Shown here piece after piece: positions 25,698-32,372 of a stretch of DNA of 39,785 nt. A program made the position numbers and the translations under genes. The stretch is taken from assembly GCA_017477335.1 (NCBI GenBank), contig JAFUVY010000027.1, positions 1-39,785 on the forward strand, read 5' to 3'. Below the pieces are notes generated by a model. That model saw only the letters and a list, made by a program, of their open reading frames with translations, did not search any database and was not told the origin of the DNA. Numbering within the stretch: position 1 is the stretch's first letter; every line of letters starts with the position of its first letter. The DNA comes from Bacteroidales bacterium (GTDB lineage: Bacteria; Bacteroidota; Bacteroidia; Bacteroidales; UBA932).

Positions 25698-26801
25698 ATG
25701 CACATTGCAACAAACGATTTCTCCCGGCTGGAACTTTCCCTGAAAGCCTGCACGGAGAATTACAGATTCTTCCGCTCTCTGCTGGAGCCCCGCACCAAGC
25801 TGCTGGTCCTGGTAAAGGCCAACGCTTATGGTCACGGCGCCGTGGAGTTTGCGGCCATGATGCAGCGTGCAGGGGCCGATTATCTTGCGGTAGCCTACCC
25901 CGTGGAGGGCCTGGAGATCCGCCGCAACGGTATTTCACTCCCCATCCTTGTGCTCACCGCGGGAACGGACTTTTACGAGGAGATTATCGCTACACGCATG
26001 GAGCCCAGCATTCCCAACCTGCACTCGCTCAGGATCTTCGCATCCCTTCTCAGGGAAAAGGGCATCAAAGACTACCCCGTCCACATCAAGCTGGACACCG
26101 GGATGCACAGGCTGGGATTCATGACGGGAGAAATTCCGGAGCTCATCGATTTCCTTAACCAAACACCGGAAATCAAAGTAAAGGGACTGTTCTCCCACCT
26201 TTGCGTGGCGGAAGATCCGGAGCAGGACGGCTTTACCTTGGGACAGATAGAACTTTTCCAACAGAACACCCAAACCATCGCCCAGGGCATAGGTTATATG
26301 CCAATGAGGCACATCCTCAACTCCGCCGGCATAGAGCGTTTCCCGCAGTACCAGTTTGACATGGTGCGTCTTGGAATAGGCATATACGGAGTCAGCGCCA
26401 TCCCCGGAAGGAAGTTGAGCCCGGTTGCCTCGCTCAAGTGCAAAATATTACAGATTAAGCAGTTGGGCCCCGGAGATACCGTCGGTTACGGCCGATGGGG
26501 CAAGGCCTCGGAAGGCACTGTCATCGCCACCATCCCGGTAGGTTATGCCGACGGAATAGACCGCCACCTGGGCCGAGGGGCAGCCTCCTTCAGCGTAAAC
26601 GGGCACAGGGCGCCCACCATCGGCAATATCTGCATGGACATGTGCATGCTGGACGTCACCGGCATCCCCTGCAAGGTTGGAGACACGGTCACCATCTTCG
26701 GAGAGGATCCTACCGTTTCCGAACTGGCGGATATCCTTGGCACCATCCCCTACGAGATCCTCTCTTCCGTTCCCCGCCGCATTCCACGGCTTGTACTATA
26801 G
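25698..26801 (+). CDS. alr: Alanine racemase
   Basis: Interconverts L- and D-alanine for peptidoglycan, using pyridoxal phosphate. The 367-residue product starts at ATG 25698; a TTG 12 bases earlier is possible but weaker. The PLP lysine is Lys40 in LVLVKANAYGHGAVE. The second catalytic base, a tyrosine, lies in IPVGYADGIDRHLGRGA. The stretch APTIGNICMDMCMLDVT is the conserved C-terminal beta-domain signature. It stands as a single gene, not fused to MurF as in some Bacteroidetes. The 3' end overlaps the convergent xseB by 6 bp. Confidence 0.96.
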   Translation: MHIATNDFSRLELSLKACTENYRFFRSLLEPRTKLLVLVKANAYGHGAVEFAAMMQRAGADYLAVAYPVEGLEIRRNGISLPILVLTAGTDFYEEIIATRMEPSIPNLHSLRIFASLLREKGIKDYPVHIKLDTGMHRLGFMTGEIPELIDFLNQTPEIKVKGLFSHLCVAEDPEQDGFTLGQIELFQQNTQTIAQGIGYMPMRHILNSAGIERFPQYQFDMVRLGIGIYGVSAIPGRKLSPVASLKCKILQIKQLGPGDTVGYGRWGKASEGTVIATIPVGYADGIDRHLGRGAASFSVNGHRAPTIGNICMDMCMLDVTGIPCKVGDTVTIFGEDPTVSELADILGTIPYEILSSVPRRIPRLVL

Positions 26802-26993
26802 CTCGGTTTCCTTATCCAGGCTGTCTATTTTTTCCTTTACCCCGCGAAGATACTGGCGACACTGCTCAAGGAGCACCTTGCTGCGTCCCACAAGGGCGTC
26901 GATGTCGTCCAGCCGGGTTTCGGGCTTCTCCACTTTGGCCGCAATCTCTTCCAGTTCCGCTATGGCCTTTGCGTAATCAAATTTCTCCGTCAT
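26796..26993 (-). CDS. xseB: Exodeoxyribonuclease VII small subunit
   Basis: A 65-residue helical subunit that assembles on XseA to form the single-strand DNA exonuclease VII. The pattern FDYAKAIAELEEIAAKVEKPETRLDDIDALVGRS is the typical two-helix XseB core. It overlaps xseA by 4 bp (ATGA), so it is translationally coupled. Confidence 0.93.
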   Translation of the reverse strand: MTEKFDYAKAIAELEEIAAKVEKPETRLDDIDALVGRSKVLLEQCRQYLRGVKEKIDSLDKETEL

Positions 26994-28261
26994 GCTATGT
27001 TGATATTCTTATTGTCAATGTTTTCCGTGTAAATCTCATCCACCTTCGCGGTAAGGGAGCCGTCGCCGAAGCGTACTCCAATCCTGTCTCCAACACTCAC
27101 CTTCTCCACGCTCTTGAGGACTTTGTTGTCCCTGCCCGTAACCAGCACGTATCCAAGCGACAGGATGTTGCGGGGATCCGAGGCTTTGATAAGTGCCTCC
27201 CTGAGTGCAATTTTGGAGGTTTCCGTCCCGATTCGCGTCCCGGCGGCAAATTTCACCCGGTGCAGGGCGGCTGTCATAAGCTTTTCCAGCGCCGCGTATT
27301 TTTCCATTAGCCCGCCCCTTATCCTCCCGGCACGGCGAATCATCTCATTTTCCGTTGCACGAAGTTTCCTTTCCAGGGCATTTACTATGCGCTCGCGGAT
27401 GCGGTCCAGCCCGGCGTCCTGCGTGCGGAACAGGTCCACAAAGAGATCGGCCAGGGCGGTTGGAGTCTTCACGGATGTATTTGCAACCATATCTGCAATG
27501 TGGACATCCTTGTCGTGGCCGATGGCGGTGACAACCGGGACGGGACAGCGGGCGATGGCCATGGCAAGGGACTCGTCGTCAAAGCAGGCGAGGTCCGTTT
27601 CCGAACCGCCGCCGCGGAGTATGAGTATGGCGTCAAATCCCTGCGTGGAGGCTTCCTCCAAGGCTTCTATTATGGACGGAGGAGCTCCCTCCCCCTGCAT
27701 TGTGGCTTCAAAGAGTTCTGTTTCTATTGCATACCCGCCGGCACTGAGATGATTCCGGAAGTCCTGGTAACCGGCTGCCGTGGGAGACGTGATTACTGCA
27801 AGGCGCCTGGGAAGTTCCGGAAGTGCAAGTTCCTTTTGCATCTCCATGAAGCCACCCTTTTCCAGCCTCTCGATTATGCGCTTTCGTTCCTGGGCTTTTT
27901 CTCCCAAAGTGAAGGCCGGGTCTATTCCCTCTATCTGCAGGCTGAGCCCGTAAAGCTCACTGTAATTGACCTTAACCTGCACCAGCACGGTAAGCCCCGC
28001 ATGCAGCCTTTCCCCCGTTGCCGATTCAAAAAAAGAGTTCAGCAGATTGTATTTCCAGCTCCATATCACGGCACGGCTTTCCGCCACCACCTTACCGCCC
28101 CTGCTCTGGCTCAGCGACAGGTAGCAGTGCCCGTTGCTGCGCGGATTCCACGAGCTTATCTCCGCCTTCACCCACACAGGCCCCGGGAACGCCTCCGCCA
28201 TCACCTCCTTCACTCCGGAAAGAAGCGTGACCAAATCCAAATATTGCACATCTCCACTCAT
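26990..28261 (-). CDS. xseA: Exodeoxyribonuclease VII large subunit
   Basis: The catalytic subunit of exonuclease VII, which degrades single-stranded DNA from both ends. It has 423 residues from ATG 28261; an upstream GTG two codons earlier is disfavoured. An N-terminal OB fold (VWVKAEISSWNPRSNGHCYLSL) binds DNA. The catalytic core contains AVITSPTAAGYQDF, LILRGGGSETDLACFDDESLA and PVVTAIGHDKDVHIADMVA. The C-terminal coiled-coil and terminal GYVLVTG segment follow. A TATCTTTG box lies only 5 nt before the ATG, so the transcript may be leaderless. Confidence 0.96.
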   Translation of the reverse strand: MSGDVQYLDLVTLLSGVKEVMAEAFPGPVWVKAEISSWNPRSNGHCYLSLSQSRGGKVVAESRAVIWSWKYNLLNSFFESATGERLHAGLTVLVQVKVNYSELYGLSLQIEGIDPAFTLGEKAQERKRIIERLEKGGFMEMQKELALPELPRRLAVITSPTAAGYQDFRNHLSAGGYAIETELFEATMQGEGAPPSIIEALEEASTQGFDAILILRGGGSETDLACFDDESLAMAIARCPVPVVTAIGHDKDVHIADMVANTSVKTPTALADLFVDLFRTQDAGLDRIRERIVNALERKLRATENEMIRRAGRIRGGLMEKYAALEKLMTAALHRVKFAAGTRIGTETSKIALREALIKASDPRNILSLGYVLVTGRDNKVLKSVEKVSVGDRIGVRFGDGSLTAKVDEIYTENIDNKNINIA

Positions 28262-28266
28262 ACCCA

Positions 28267-28274
28267 CAAAGATA
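28267..28274 (-). promoter_or_regulatory. -7 box TATCTTTG of xseAB
   Basis: The minus strand reads GATTATCTTTGTGGGTATG: the box ends 5 nt before the ATG. Fifteen bases are identical to the ileS promoter core. Confidence 0.6.
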
Positions 28275-28287
28275 ATCTTTTTGTCTT

Positions 28288-28413
28288 AAAAAATAACCTG
28301 TTCCATTTTTGTCGCCCATGGCCACCCTCGGCCATGTAAGAGGGAGGGGCCCACGAAGTGGGAGGGGTCGCGCCCTGCCGCGACGGCAGGGAAAATGGAA
28401 TAGGTTATTTTTT
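28288..28413. repeat. MITE-like element, copy 1 (126 bp, terminal inverted repeats)
   Basis: The left end AAAAAATAACCTGTTCCATT and right end AATGGAATAGGTTATTTTTT are inverted repeats of about 22 bp with one mismatch. The interior holds hairpins CCCTC/GAGGG, CCCAC/GTGGG and GTCGCG/CGCGAC. It contains no transposase. A nearly identical copy lies at 30667-30791 and a core-only copy at 30968-31024. No clear target-site duplication was found. Confidence 0.8.
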
Positions 28414-28458
28414 TATTCAAACAAACCGAGTGATCACTAAAACGCTCCGAGAGGCCGA

Positions 28459-28500
28459 TTTTGCACTTCTTGTGCAATTTAAATCCGGGGAGAAGTGCAA
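28459..28500. repeat. Inverted repeat TTGCACTTCT / AGAAGTGCAA
   Basis: Perfect 10-bp arms (about 28461-28470 and 28491-28500) surround a 20-nt AT-rich loop. The right arm is the start of dispersed repeat B. It could be a terminator or a structured end of that repeat. Confidence 0.5.
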
Positions 28501-28634
28501 AAACCCTATTCTGTGACAAAAAACGTACACTCACTTTTTCCCATATCATCTCCTTCCAGGTCACCGCTGAAATTTCAGAGGGTAGAAAAATAGGGCCGAT
28601 ACCCTCTGAAATTCCAGCAGTGCCCTGTCAGACC
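28490..28634. repeat. Dispersed repeat B, copy 1 (about 145 bp)
   Basis: It runs from GAGAAGTGCAAAAA through CAAAAAACGTACACTCAC to AGTGCCCTGTCAGACC. It recurs at 30822-30965 with few differences, and its first 50 bp recur at 30485-30536. It contains a perfect 13-bp hairpin AATTTCAGAGGGT/ACCCTCTGAAATT at 28571-28613 whose loop carries GGCCGAT. No ORF is conserved across the copies. The 146 bp from 28635 to 28780, up to the Fic stop, hold nothing I recognise. Confidence 0.75.
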
Positions 28635-28780
28635 AAACTTGTACTTCTTCATGTAAAAAACCGTCGCTGACGCGACCCTGTACGGGCTTGATGTCAAGGT
28701 GCATCTGCATCCAAAATCGGCCTCCCAAGTATAGGAAGGCAGATTTCAAGTGGTGCCTGGAGGAAGTGATGATTTGACAG

Positions 28781-29872
28781 TTATTCTGTCACAAGAGAGT
28801 AATTTGTGCTTCTGCCGCCTTCGTCGTTTTTGCGAAGGACCCCTTTCTCAACGAGGTCTTTGATATCATTCAAAGCGGTATCAGACGAACACTTGCCAAT
28901 CTTGGCCCACTTGCCGGAAGTGAGTTTGCCGAAGAAGCCGTCGAACTGCATATTGATGATCTTGCGCTGGCGCTCGTTCACTGCCAGGTCGCGGTGGCTC
29001 TCCCAGAAGCGGGCCTTGGCCAGAACAGATGCAAGGGTCTCTTCAGTAGAGGATAGCGCACGGTCGAAGCAGTCCAGGAACCAGAGGAGCCAAACGGTGA
29101 TGTCACCGTCACCCTTCTGAGTTTTCTCCAGTACGTCGTAGTACTCCTTCTGCAGGATCTTCATCTCGTTGGACATACTGTAGAAGCGTTTGGAGGAATG
29201 CTCACTGCGGGCCAGCAGCATATCCGTGATTGCGCGTGTGATACGGCCATTGCCATCGTCGAAGGGGTGGATGGAGACAAACCAGAGGTGGGCGATGCCG
29301 GCTTTGAGGACGGGGTCTATGCCGTTATCCGCATTTACCCAGTCGATGAAGCGGTGCATCTCTTCGGGTACGCGCTCCGGCCCCGGAGCCTCGTAGTGGA
29401 CTTTCTCGTGCCCCATCGGCCCAGAGACCACCTGCATTTCTCCGGTGCGGTATTTGGCCACTTCTATGACGTAGATGCCGCTGCGACCCGTTGGAAACAG
29501 GACATTGTGCCAGCCAAAGAGGCGGTCGTCGGAAAGGGGCTGGTCGTAATGCTGCGTGGCGTCCAGGAGCATCTCTACGATACCTTCAACGTAGCGTGAT
29601 GCAGGCACCAGACCGGCAGTATTGATGCCAAGACGGCGGGCGATGGAGGAGCGGACTTCCGTGAGGTTGAGGACTTCGCCTTCTATCTCGCAGGAACGTA
29701 CGAGTTCCAAGGACATGGTGGTGAGCATGGCTTCGTCCTGGAAGTCGAAGCCGAGGGACAGCATTCGGCCCAGCATGAGGCCTTGTTTTGCCCTTACGGG
29801 GCCGAGTTTGTTCATCACGGCCTCTTTGTCATAGCGGAATTCCCACCAGTTATTTCTTTGATGCAGGTACAT
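28781..29872 (-). CDS. Fic family protein with DUF4172 N terminus
   Basis: A 363-residue Fic protein, expected to AMPylate target proteins with ATP. The N-terminal segment WWEFRYDKEAVMNKLGPVRAKQGLMLGRM is the DUF4172 domain. An inhibitory helix motif SCEIEG (SxxxEG, Ser60-Gly65) lies before the Fic core, marking a class II self-inhibited enzyme. The catalytic loop HPFDDGNGRITR (202-213) is intact. The C-terminal 70 residues (SGKWAKIGKCSSDTALNDIKDLVEKGVL) look like a winged helix, so DNA binding and autoregulation are possible. The gene stands alone in a repeat-rich island between xseA and der, and an inverted repeat overlaps its promoter. The target is unknown. Confidence 0.93.
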   Translation of the reverse strand: MYLHQRNNWWEFRYDKEAVMNKLGPVRAKQGLMLGRMLSLGFDFQDEAMLTTMSLELVRSCEIEGEVLNLTEVRSSIARRLGINTAGLVPASRYVEGIVEMLLDATQHYDQPLSDDRLFGWHNVLFPTGRSGIYVIEVAKYRTGEMQVVSGPMGHEKVHYEAPGPERVPEEMHRFIDWVNADNGIDPVLKAGIAHLWFVSIHPFDDGNGRITRAITDMLLARSEHSSKRFYSMSNEMKILQKEYYDVLEKTQKGDGDITVWLLWFLDCFDRALSSTEETLASVLAKARFWESHRDLAVNERQRKIINMQFDGFFGKLTSGKWAKIGKCSSDTALNDIKDLVEKGVLRKNDEGGRSTNYSLVTE

Positions 29873-29892
29873 ATCGTTTCTTTGTTTCGGTA

Positions 29893-29900
29893 CAAATCTA
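29893..29900 (-). promoter_or_regulatory. -7 box TAGATTTG of the fic gene
   Basis: An exact TAnnTTTG match on the minus strand, 20 nt before the ATG. Its -33 zone coincides with the edge of the inverted repeat at 29917-29959. Confidence 0.55.
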
Positions 29901-29916
29901 CTGTTTATTCGGCGAA

Positions 29917-29959
29917 AAAGCCAATATTCACCGATAAAAATTCGGCGAATATTGGCTTT
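29917..29959. promoter_or_regulatory. Inverted repeat over the fic promoter, candidate operator
   Basis: The arms AAAGCCAATATTCACCGA and TCGGCGAATATTGGCTTT pair over 18 bp with one mismatch around a 7-nt loop. A third partial copy, ATTCGGCGAA, lies at 29907-29916. The position over the -33 region suits an operator, possibly for the winged helix at the Fic C terminus. It could instead be the end of the decayed integrase unit. Confidence 0.5.
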
Positions 29960-29968
29960 AATCCCCGA

Positions 29969-30213
29969 TTATTTCTTCTTGAAAGCCTCCTCCATCTTCT
30001 TGATGGCGTCCTTCTTGGCTGATTCGGTGATGTCAATGTAGGTCTTTGAGGCAACGGTTCATCTGCTAGTTGATCATGTACGGGAGGGCCTTGCCGCCGC
30101 GGAATTCCTCATCTTTGTATTTCTCCAGGATTGCCAGGGCGTTCTTGTGGAGGACAATCGGCAGGCGGTCGTGGGTCTTCTGGGTGGTGATGTTGAGGGT
30201 GCCGTCCTGTCTA
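29969..30213 (-). pseudogene. Remnant of a tyrosine recombinase (integrase)
   Basis: Conceptual minus-strand translation gives GTLNITTQKTHDRLPIVLHK, then NALAILEKYKDEEFRGGKAL and PYMIN, a TAG stop, and QMNRCLKDL. This is the middle of a Bacteroidetes-type phage integrase catalytic domain. After a frame change it joins TYIDITESAKKDAIKKMEEA, which looks like the extreme C terminus. The region that should hold the HxxR and nucleophile Tyr motifs is deleted, and the N-terminal part is missing. It is clearly non-functional and marks an old insertion beside the fic gene. Confidence 0.7.
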
Positions 30214-30265
30214 TTGCAATTGCAAATTTAACGATTTCCCCTGTAACTCGCTACTGAATTGCACT

Positions 30266-30417
30266 TTAATCTATCAACAAAATCCTATATTCTTTTTGGG
30301 CGAATTCCTTGACGATGTAGCTCTTACCCACACGGCGGGCGCCTTCAATCATCATAGCGGACTTACCTTTCGCTTGTTTTTCCAGAGCAGTAGCTGGTCG
30401 TAAGTCTTTCTTTTCAT
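30266..30417 (-). pseudogene. N-terminal fragment of an AAA ATPase, frameshifted
   Basis: From ATG 30417 the frame reads MKRKTYDQLLLWKNK and soon stops. In the next frame the homology continues as GKSAMMIEGARRVGKSYIVK then EFAQKEYRILLID and a stop. GARRVGKSY is a Walker A motif, and the whole resembles the first 50 residues of the common DUF4143-type ATP-binding proteins of Bacteroidetes. One frameshift and a 3' truncation make it a pseudogene. A TTTAAATTTG box-like sequence lies upstream near 30470. Confidence 0.7.
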
Positions 30418-30484
30418 CACGGAATCAAACTTTGGTTTTACATAAATCTACACGAAATCAAACTTCCCCAAATTTAAAACGCTT

Positions 30485-30536
30485 GAGAAGCGAAAAACCC
30501 CATCCTGTGACAAAAAACGTACACTCACTTTTTCCA
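30485..30536. repeat. Dispersed repeat B, partial copy 3
   Basis: GAGAAGCGAAAAACCCCATC then CTGTGACAAAAAACGTACAC TCACTTTTTCC matches the first 50 bp of repeat B at 28490 and 30822. The hairpin part is missing. Confidence 0.7.
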
Positions 30537-30555
30537 TTCCTCCTCCAACTTCAAG

Positions 30556-30648
30556 GGTGCTACTAACGGTCCAATCACTGGGACGATAGTAGCGATAATG
30601 GGGGTAAAATGACACTGACGGTCCATTAAGTGGGACGTTAGTAGCACC
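30556..30648. repeat. Nested inverted and direct repeats
   Basis: Outer arms GGTGCTACTAACG (30556-30568) and CGTTAGTAGCACC (30636-30648) are a perfect 13-bp inverted repeat. Inside are two 28-bp direct repeats (30566-30593 and 30618-30645) that share ACGGTCCA...GGGACG(A/T)TAGTAGC and differ mainly in the centre. The first is itself a near-palindrome. There is no ORF. It could be a structured RNA, a protein-binding array or a recombination site. Confidence 0.7.
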
Positions 30649-30666
30649 TGGGTAGTGATAGAAACA

Positions 30667-30791
30667 AAAAAATAACCTGTTCCATTTTTATCGCCCATGG
30701 CCACCCTCGGCCGTGTAAGAGGGAGGGGCCCACGAAGTGGGAGGGGTCGCGCAGGGCGCGACGGCAGGAAAAATGGAATAGGTTATTTTTT
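30667..30791. repeat. MITE-like element, copy 2 (125 bp)
   Basis: Same terminal inverted repeats and core as copy 1 at 28288-28413. The hairpin GTCGCGC-AGG-GCGCGAC replaces GTCGCG-CCCTGC-CGCGAC, so the stem is kept while the loop differs. Confidence 0.8.
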
Positions 30792-30821
30792 GGGGACGAG
30801 CAAAAAAAAACGGATAATTGA

Positions 30822-30965
30822 GAGAAGTGCAAAAAAAACATCCTGTGAAGAAAAACGTACACTCACTTTTTCCCGTATCAACTCCTTCCAGGTCACTACT
30901 GAAATTTCAGAGGGTAGAAAAATAGGGCCGATACCCTCTGAAACTCCAGCAGTGCCCTGTCAGAC
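30822..30965. repeat. Dispersed repeat B, copy 2 (about 144 bp)
   Basis: A near-full match to copy 1 in the same orientation, with the hairpin AATTTCAGAGGGT/ACCCTCTGAAA at about 30903-30943 and GGCCGAT in the loop. As at 28288-28634, it follows a MITE-like copy, so the two repeats travel or persist as a pair. Confidence 0.75.
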
Positions 30966-30967
30966 TA

Positions 30968-31024
30968 TTATCGCCCATGGCCACCCTCGGCCGTGTAAGA
31001 GGGAGGGGCGCACGAAGTGGGAGG
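30968..31024. repeat. MITE-like element, core-only copy 3
   Basis: TTATCGCCCATGGCCACCCT through CACGAAGTGGGAGG matches the core of copies 1 and 2 but lacks both terminal repeats. It ends 4 bp from the der stop codon. Its CCCTC/GAGGG hairpin could help end der transcription. Confidence 0.7.
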
Positions 31025-31028
31025 AAGA

Positions 31029-32336
31029 CTACTTTGCCCTGGTGTAAATCTGGATGGGACAGCCTTCAAAGTCAAAGTGCTCCCGGAGCTTGTTCTCCAG
31101 GAAACGCTTGTAGGGATCCTTCACCCACTGGGGCAGATTGCAGAAGAAGGCAAACTGAGGGGTGCGGGTAGGGAGCTGGGTGGCGTACTTGATGCGGATG
31201 TACTTACCCTTCCATGCGGGCGGCGGGAAAGCCTCTATCTCCGGCAGTATGGCGTCGTTGAGGGCCGATGTGGATATCTTCCTTTTCATATTCTCCGCAA
31301 CGTGCGCGGCGGCATCCAGGACATCCAGTATCCTCTGCTTGTTGAGCACGGAGGTAAAGATAATGGGAATGTCATTGAAAGGAGCCAGCCTGGCCTTGAG
31401 ACCTTCCGTGTATTCTTTCAGGGTATTCACGTCCTTCTGGAAAAGGTCCCACTTGTTGACCACTATAACGCAGCCCTTGCGGTTTTTCTGAATCACATTG
31501 AAAATGTTCATGTCCTGAGCCTCCATGCCCAGGGTGGCGTCTATCATAAGGATGCAGACATCCGAATGCTCAATCGTGCGCATTGCCCTCATGACGGAAT
31601 AGAACTCAAGGTCCTCGTGAACCTTGCCGCGCTTTCTCATTCCGGCCGTATCCACAATCATGAACTCATGGCCGAACTTGTTGTAATAAGTGGAGATGGA
31701 ATCCCTGGTGGTGCCGGCAACCGGCGTCACGATATTCCTCTCTTCCCCCAGCAGGGCATTGGTAAGGGAGCTTTTCCCCACGTTGGGACGGCCTACTATC
31801 GCGATATGCGGAAGCTCGGAGTGGTCGTCCTCCGGGGCCGATTCCTCCGGCAGGGCCTTCACCACCTCGTCCAGAAGGTCACCCGTTCCGGACCCGTTGG
31901 CGGCCGATATGCTCCATACCTCACCCAGACCAAGGGCATAAAAGTCAAAGGCATCGTACATCTTCTCCCCGGAGTCCACCTTGTTCACGCAAAGGATAAC
32001 GGGCTTTTTGGAGCGGCGAAGGATATCGGCAATCTCCGAATCGTAGTCCGTGATGCCGGTGGCCGCTTCGCACATGAAAAGGACCACATCGGCCTCTTCT
32101 ATGGCAATACCCACCTGGCGGCGGATGGCGTCCTCAAAAACGTCGTCCGAATTGGAAGTATAACCGCCTGTATCGACTACCGAAAACTCGCGGCCGCACC
32201 ACTCGCATTTGCCATAATGGCGGTCACGCGTTACGCCTGCGGTTTCGTCAACGATTGCCTGACGCATACCTACCAGACGGTTGAAAAGAGTTGATTTGCC
32301 CACGTTAGGGCGCCCTACTATTGCTACGAGTGCCAT
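31029..32336 (-). CDS. der: Ribosome-associated GTPase Der (EngA)
   Basis: An essential tandem-domain GTPase for 50S subunit assembly, 435 residues. The two G1 motifs are [12 protein letters not shown] (residues 8-19) and [12 protein letters not shown] (about 180). Each domain has its own DTAG/DTGG switch and NK(V/W)D motif. A KH-like C-terminal domain ends in [10 protein letters not shown]. Its promoter TATCTTTG lies inside a perfect inverted repeat. Its stop is 4 bp from a truncated repeat element. Confidence 0.98.
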   Translation of the reverse strand: MALVAIVGRPNVGKSTLFNRLVGMRQAIVDETAGVTRDRHYGKCEWCGREFSVVDTGGYTSNSDDVFEDAIRRQVGIAIEEADVVLFMCEAATGITDYDSEIADILRRSKKPVILCVNKVDSGEKMYDAFDFYALGLGEVWSISAANGSGTGDLLDEVVKALPEESAPEDDHSELPHIAIVGRPNVGKSSLTNALLGEERNIVTPVAGTTRDSISTYYNKFGHEFMIVDTAGMRKRGKVHEDLEFYSVMRAMRTIEHSDVCILMIDATLGMEAQDMNIFNVIQKNRKGCVIVVNKWDLFQKDVNTLKEYTEGLKARLAPFNDIPIIFTSVLNKQRILDVLDAAAHVAENMKRKISTSALNDAILPEIEAFPPPAWKGKYIRIKYATQLPTRTPQFAFFCNLPQWVKDPYKRFLENKLREHFDFEGCPIQIYTRAK

Positions 32337-32337
32337 A

Positions 32338-32365
32338 TATCTTTGCCTTTAACCCGGCAAAGATA
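32338..32365 (-). promoter_or_regulatory. -7 box TATCTTTG of der within a perfect inverted repeat
   Basis: On the minus strand TATCTTTGCC-GGGTTAAA-GGCAAAGATA is a perfect 10-bp inverted repeat. The first arm (32358-32365) is the der -7 box; the second is the same box in reverse. The hairpin would sit in the der leader and just past the eptA-like stop at 32373, so it may also stop readthrough from that operon. Confidence 0.5.
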
Positions 32366-32372
32366 CGAATAA

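Noticed and set aside
28286..28564. Possible small protein across the MITE-like element (peptide with GPSLLHGRGWPWA)
   Set aside because: The peptide is just the translation of the repeat; a similar one appears at the second copy in a different context with no conserved start.
28561..28749. Possible 62-residue protein between repeat B and fic
   Set aside because: No homology signal I recognise, no TAnnTTTG promoter, and half of it is repeat B.
30556..30648. CRISPR-like array
   Set aside because: Only two imperfect repeats with palindromic centres, no spacer series and no cas genes.
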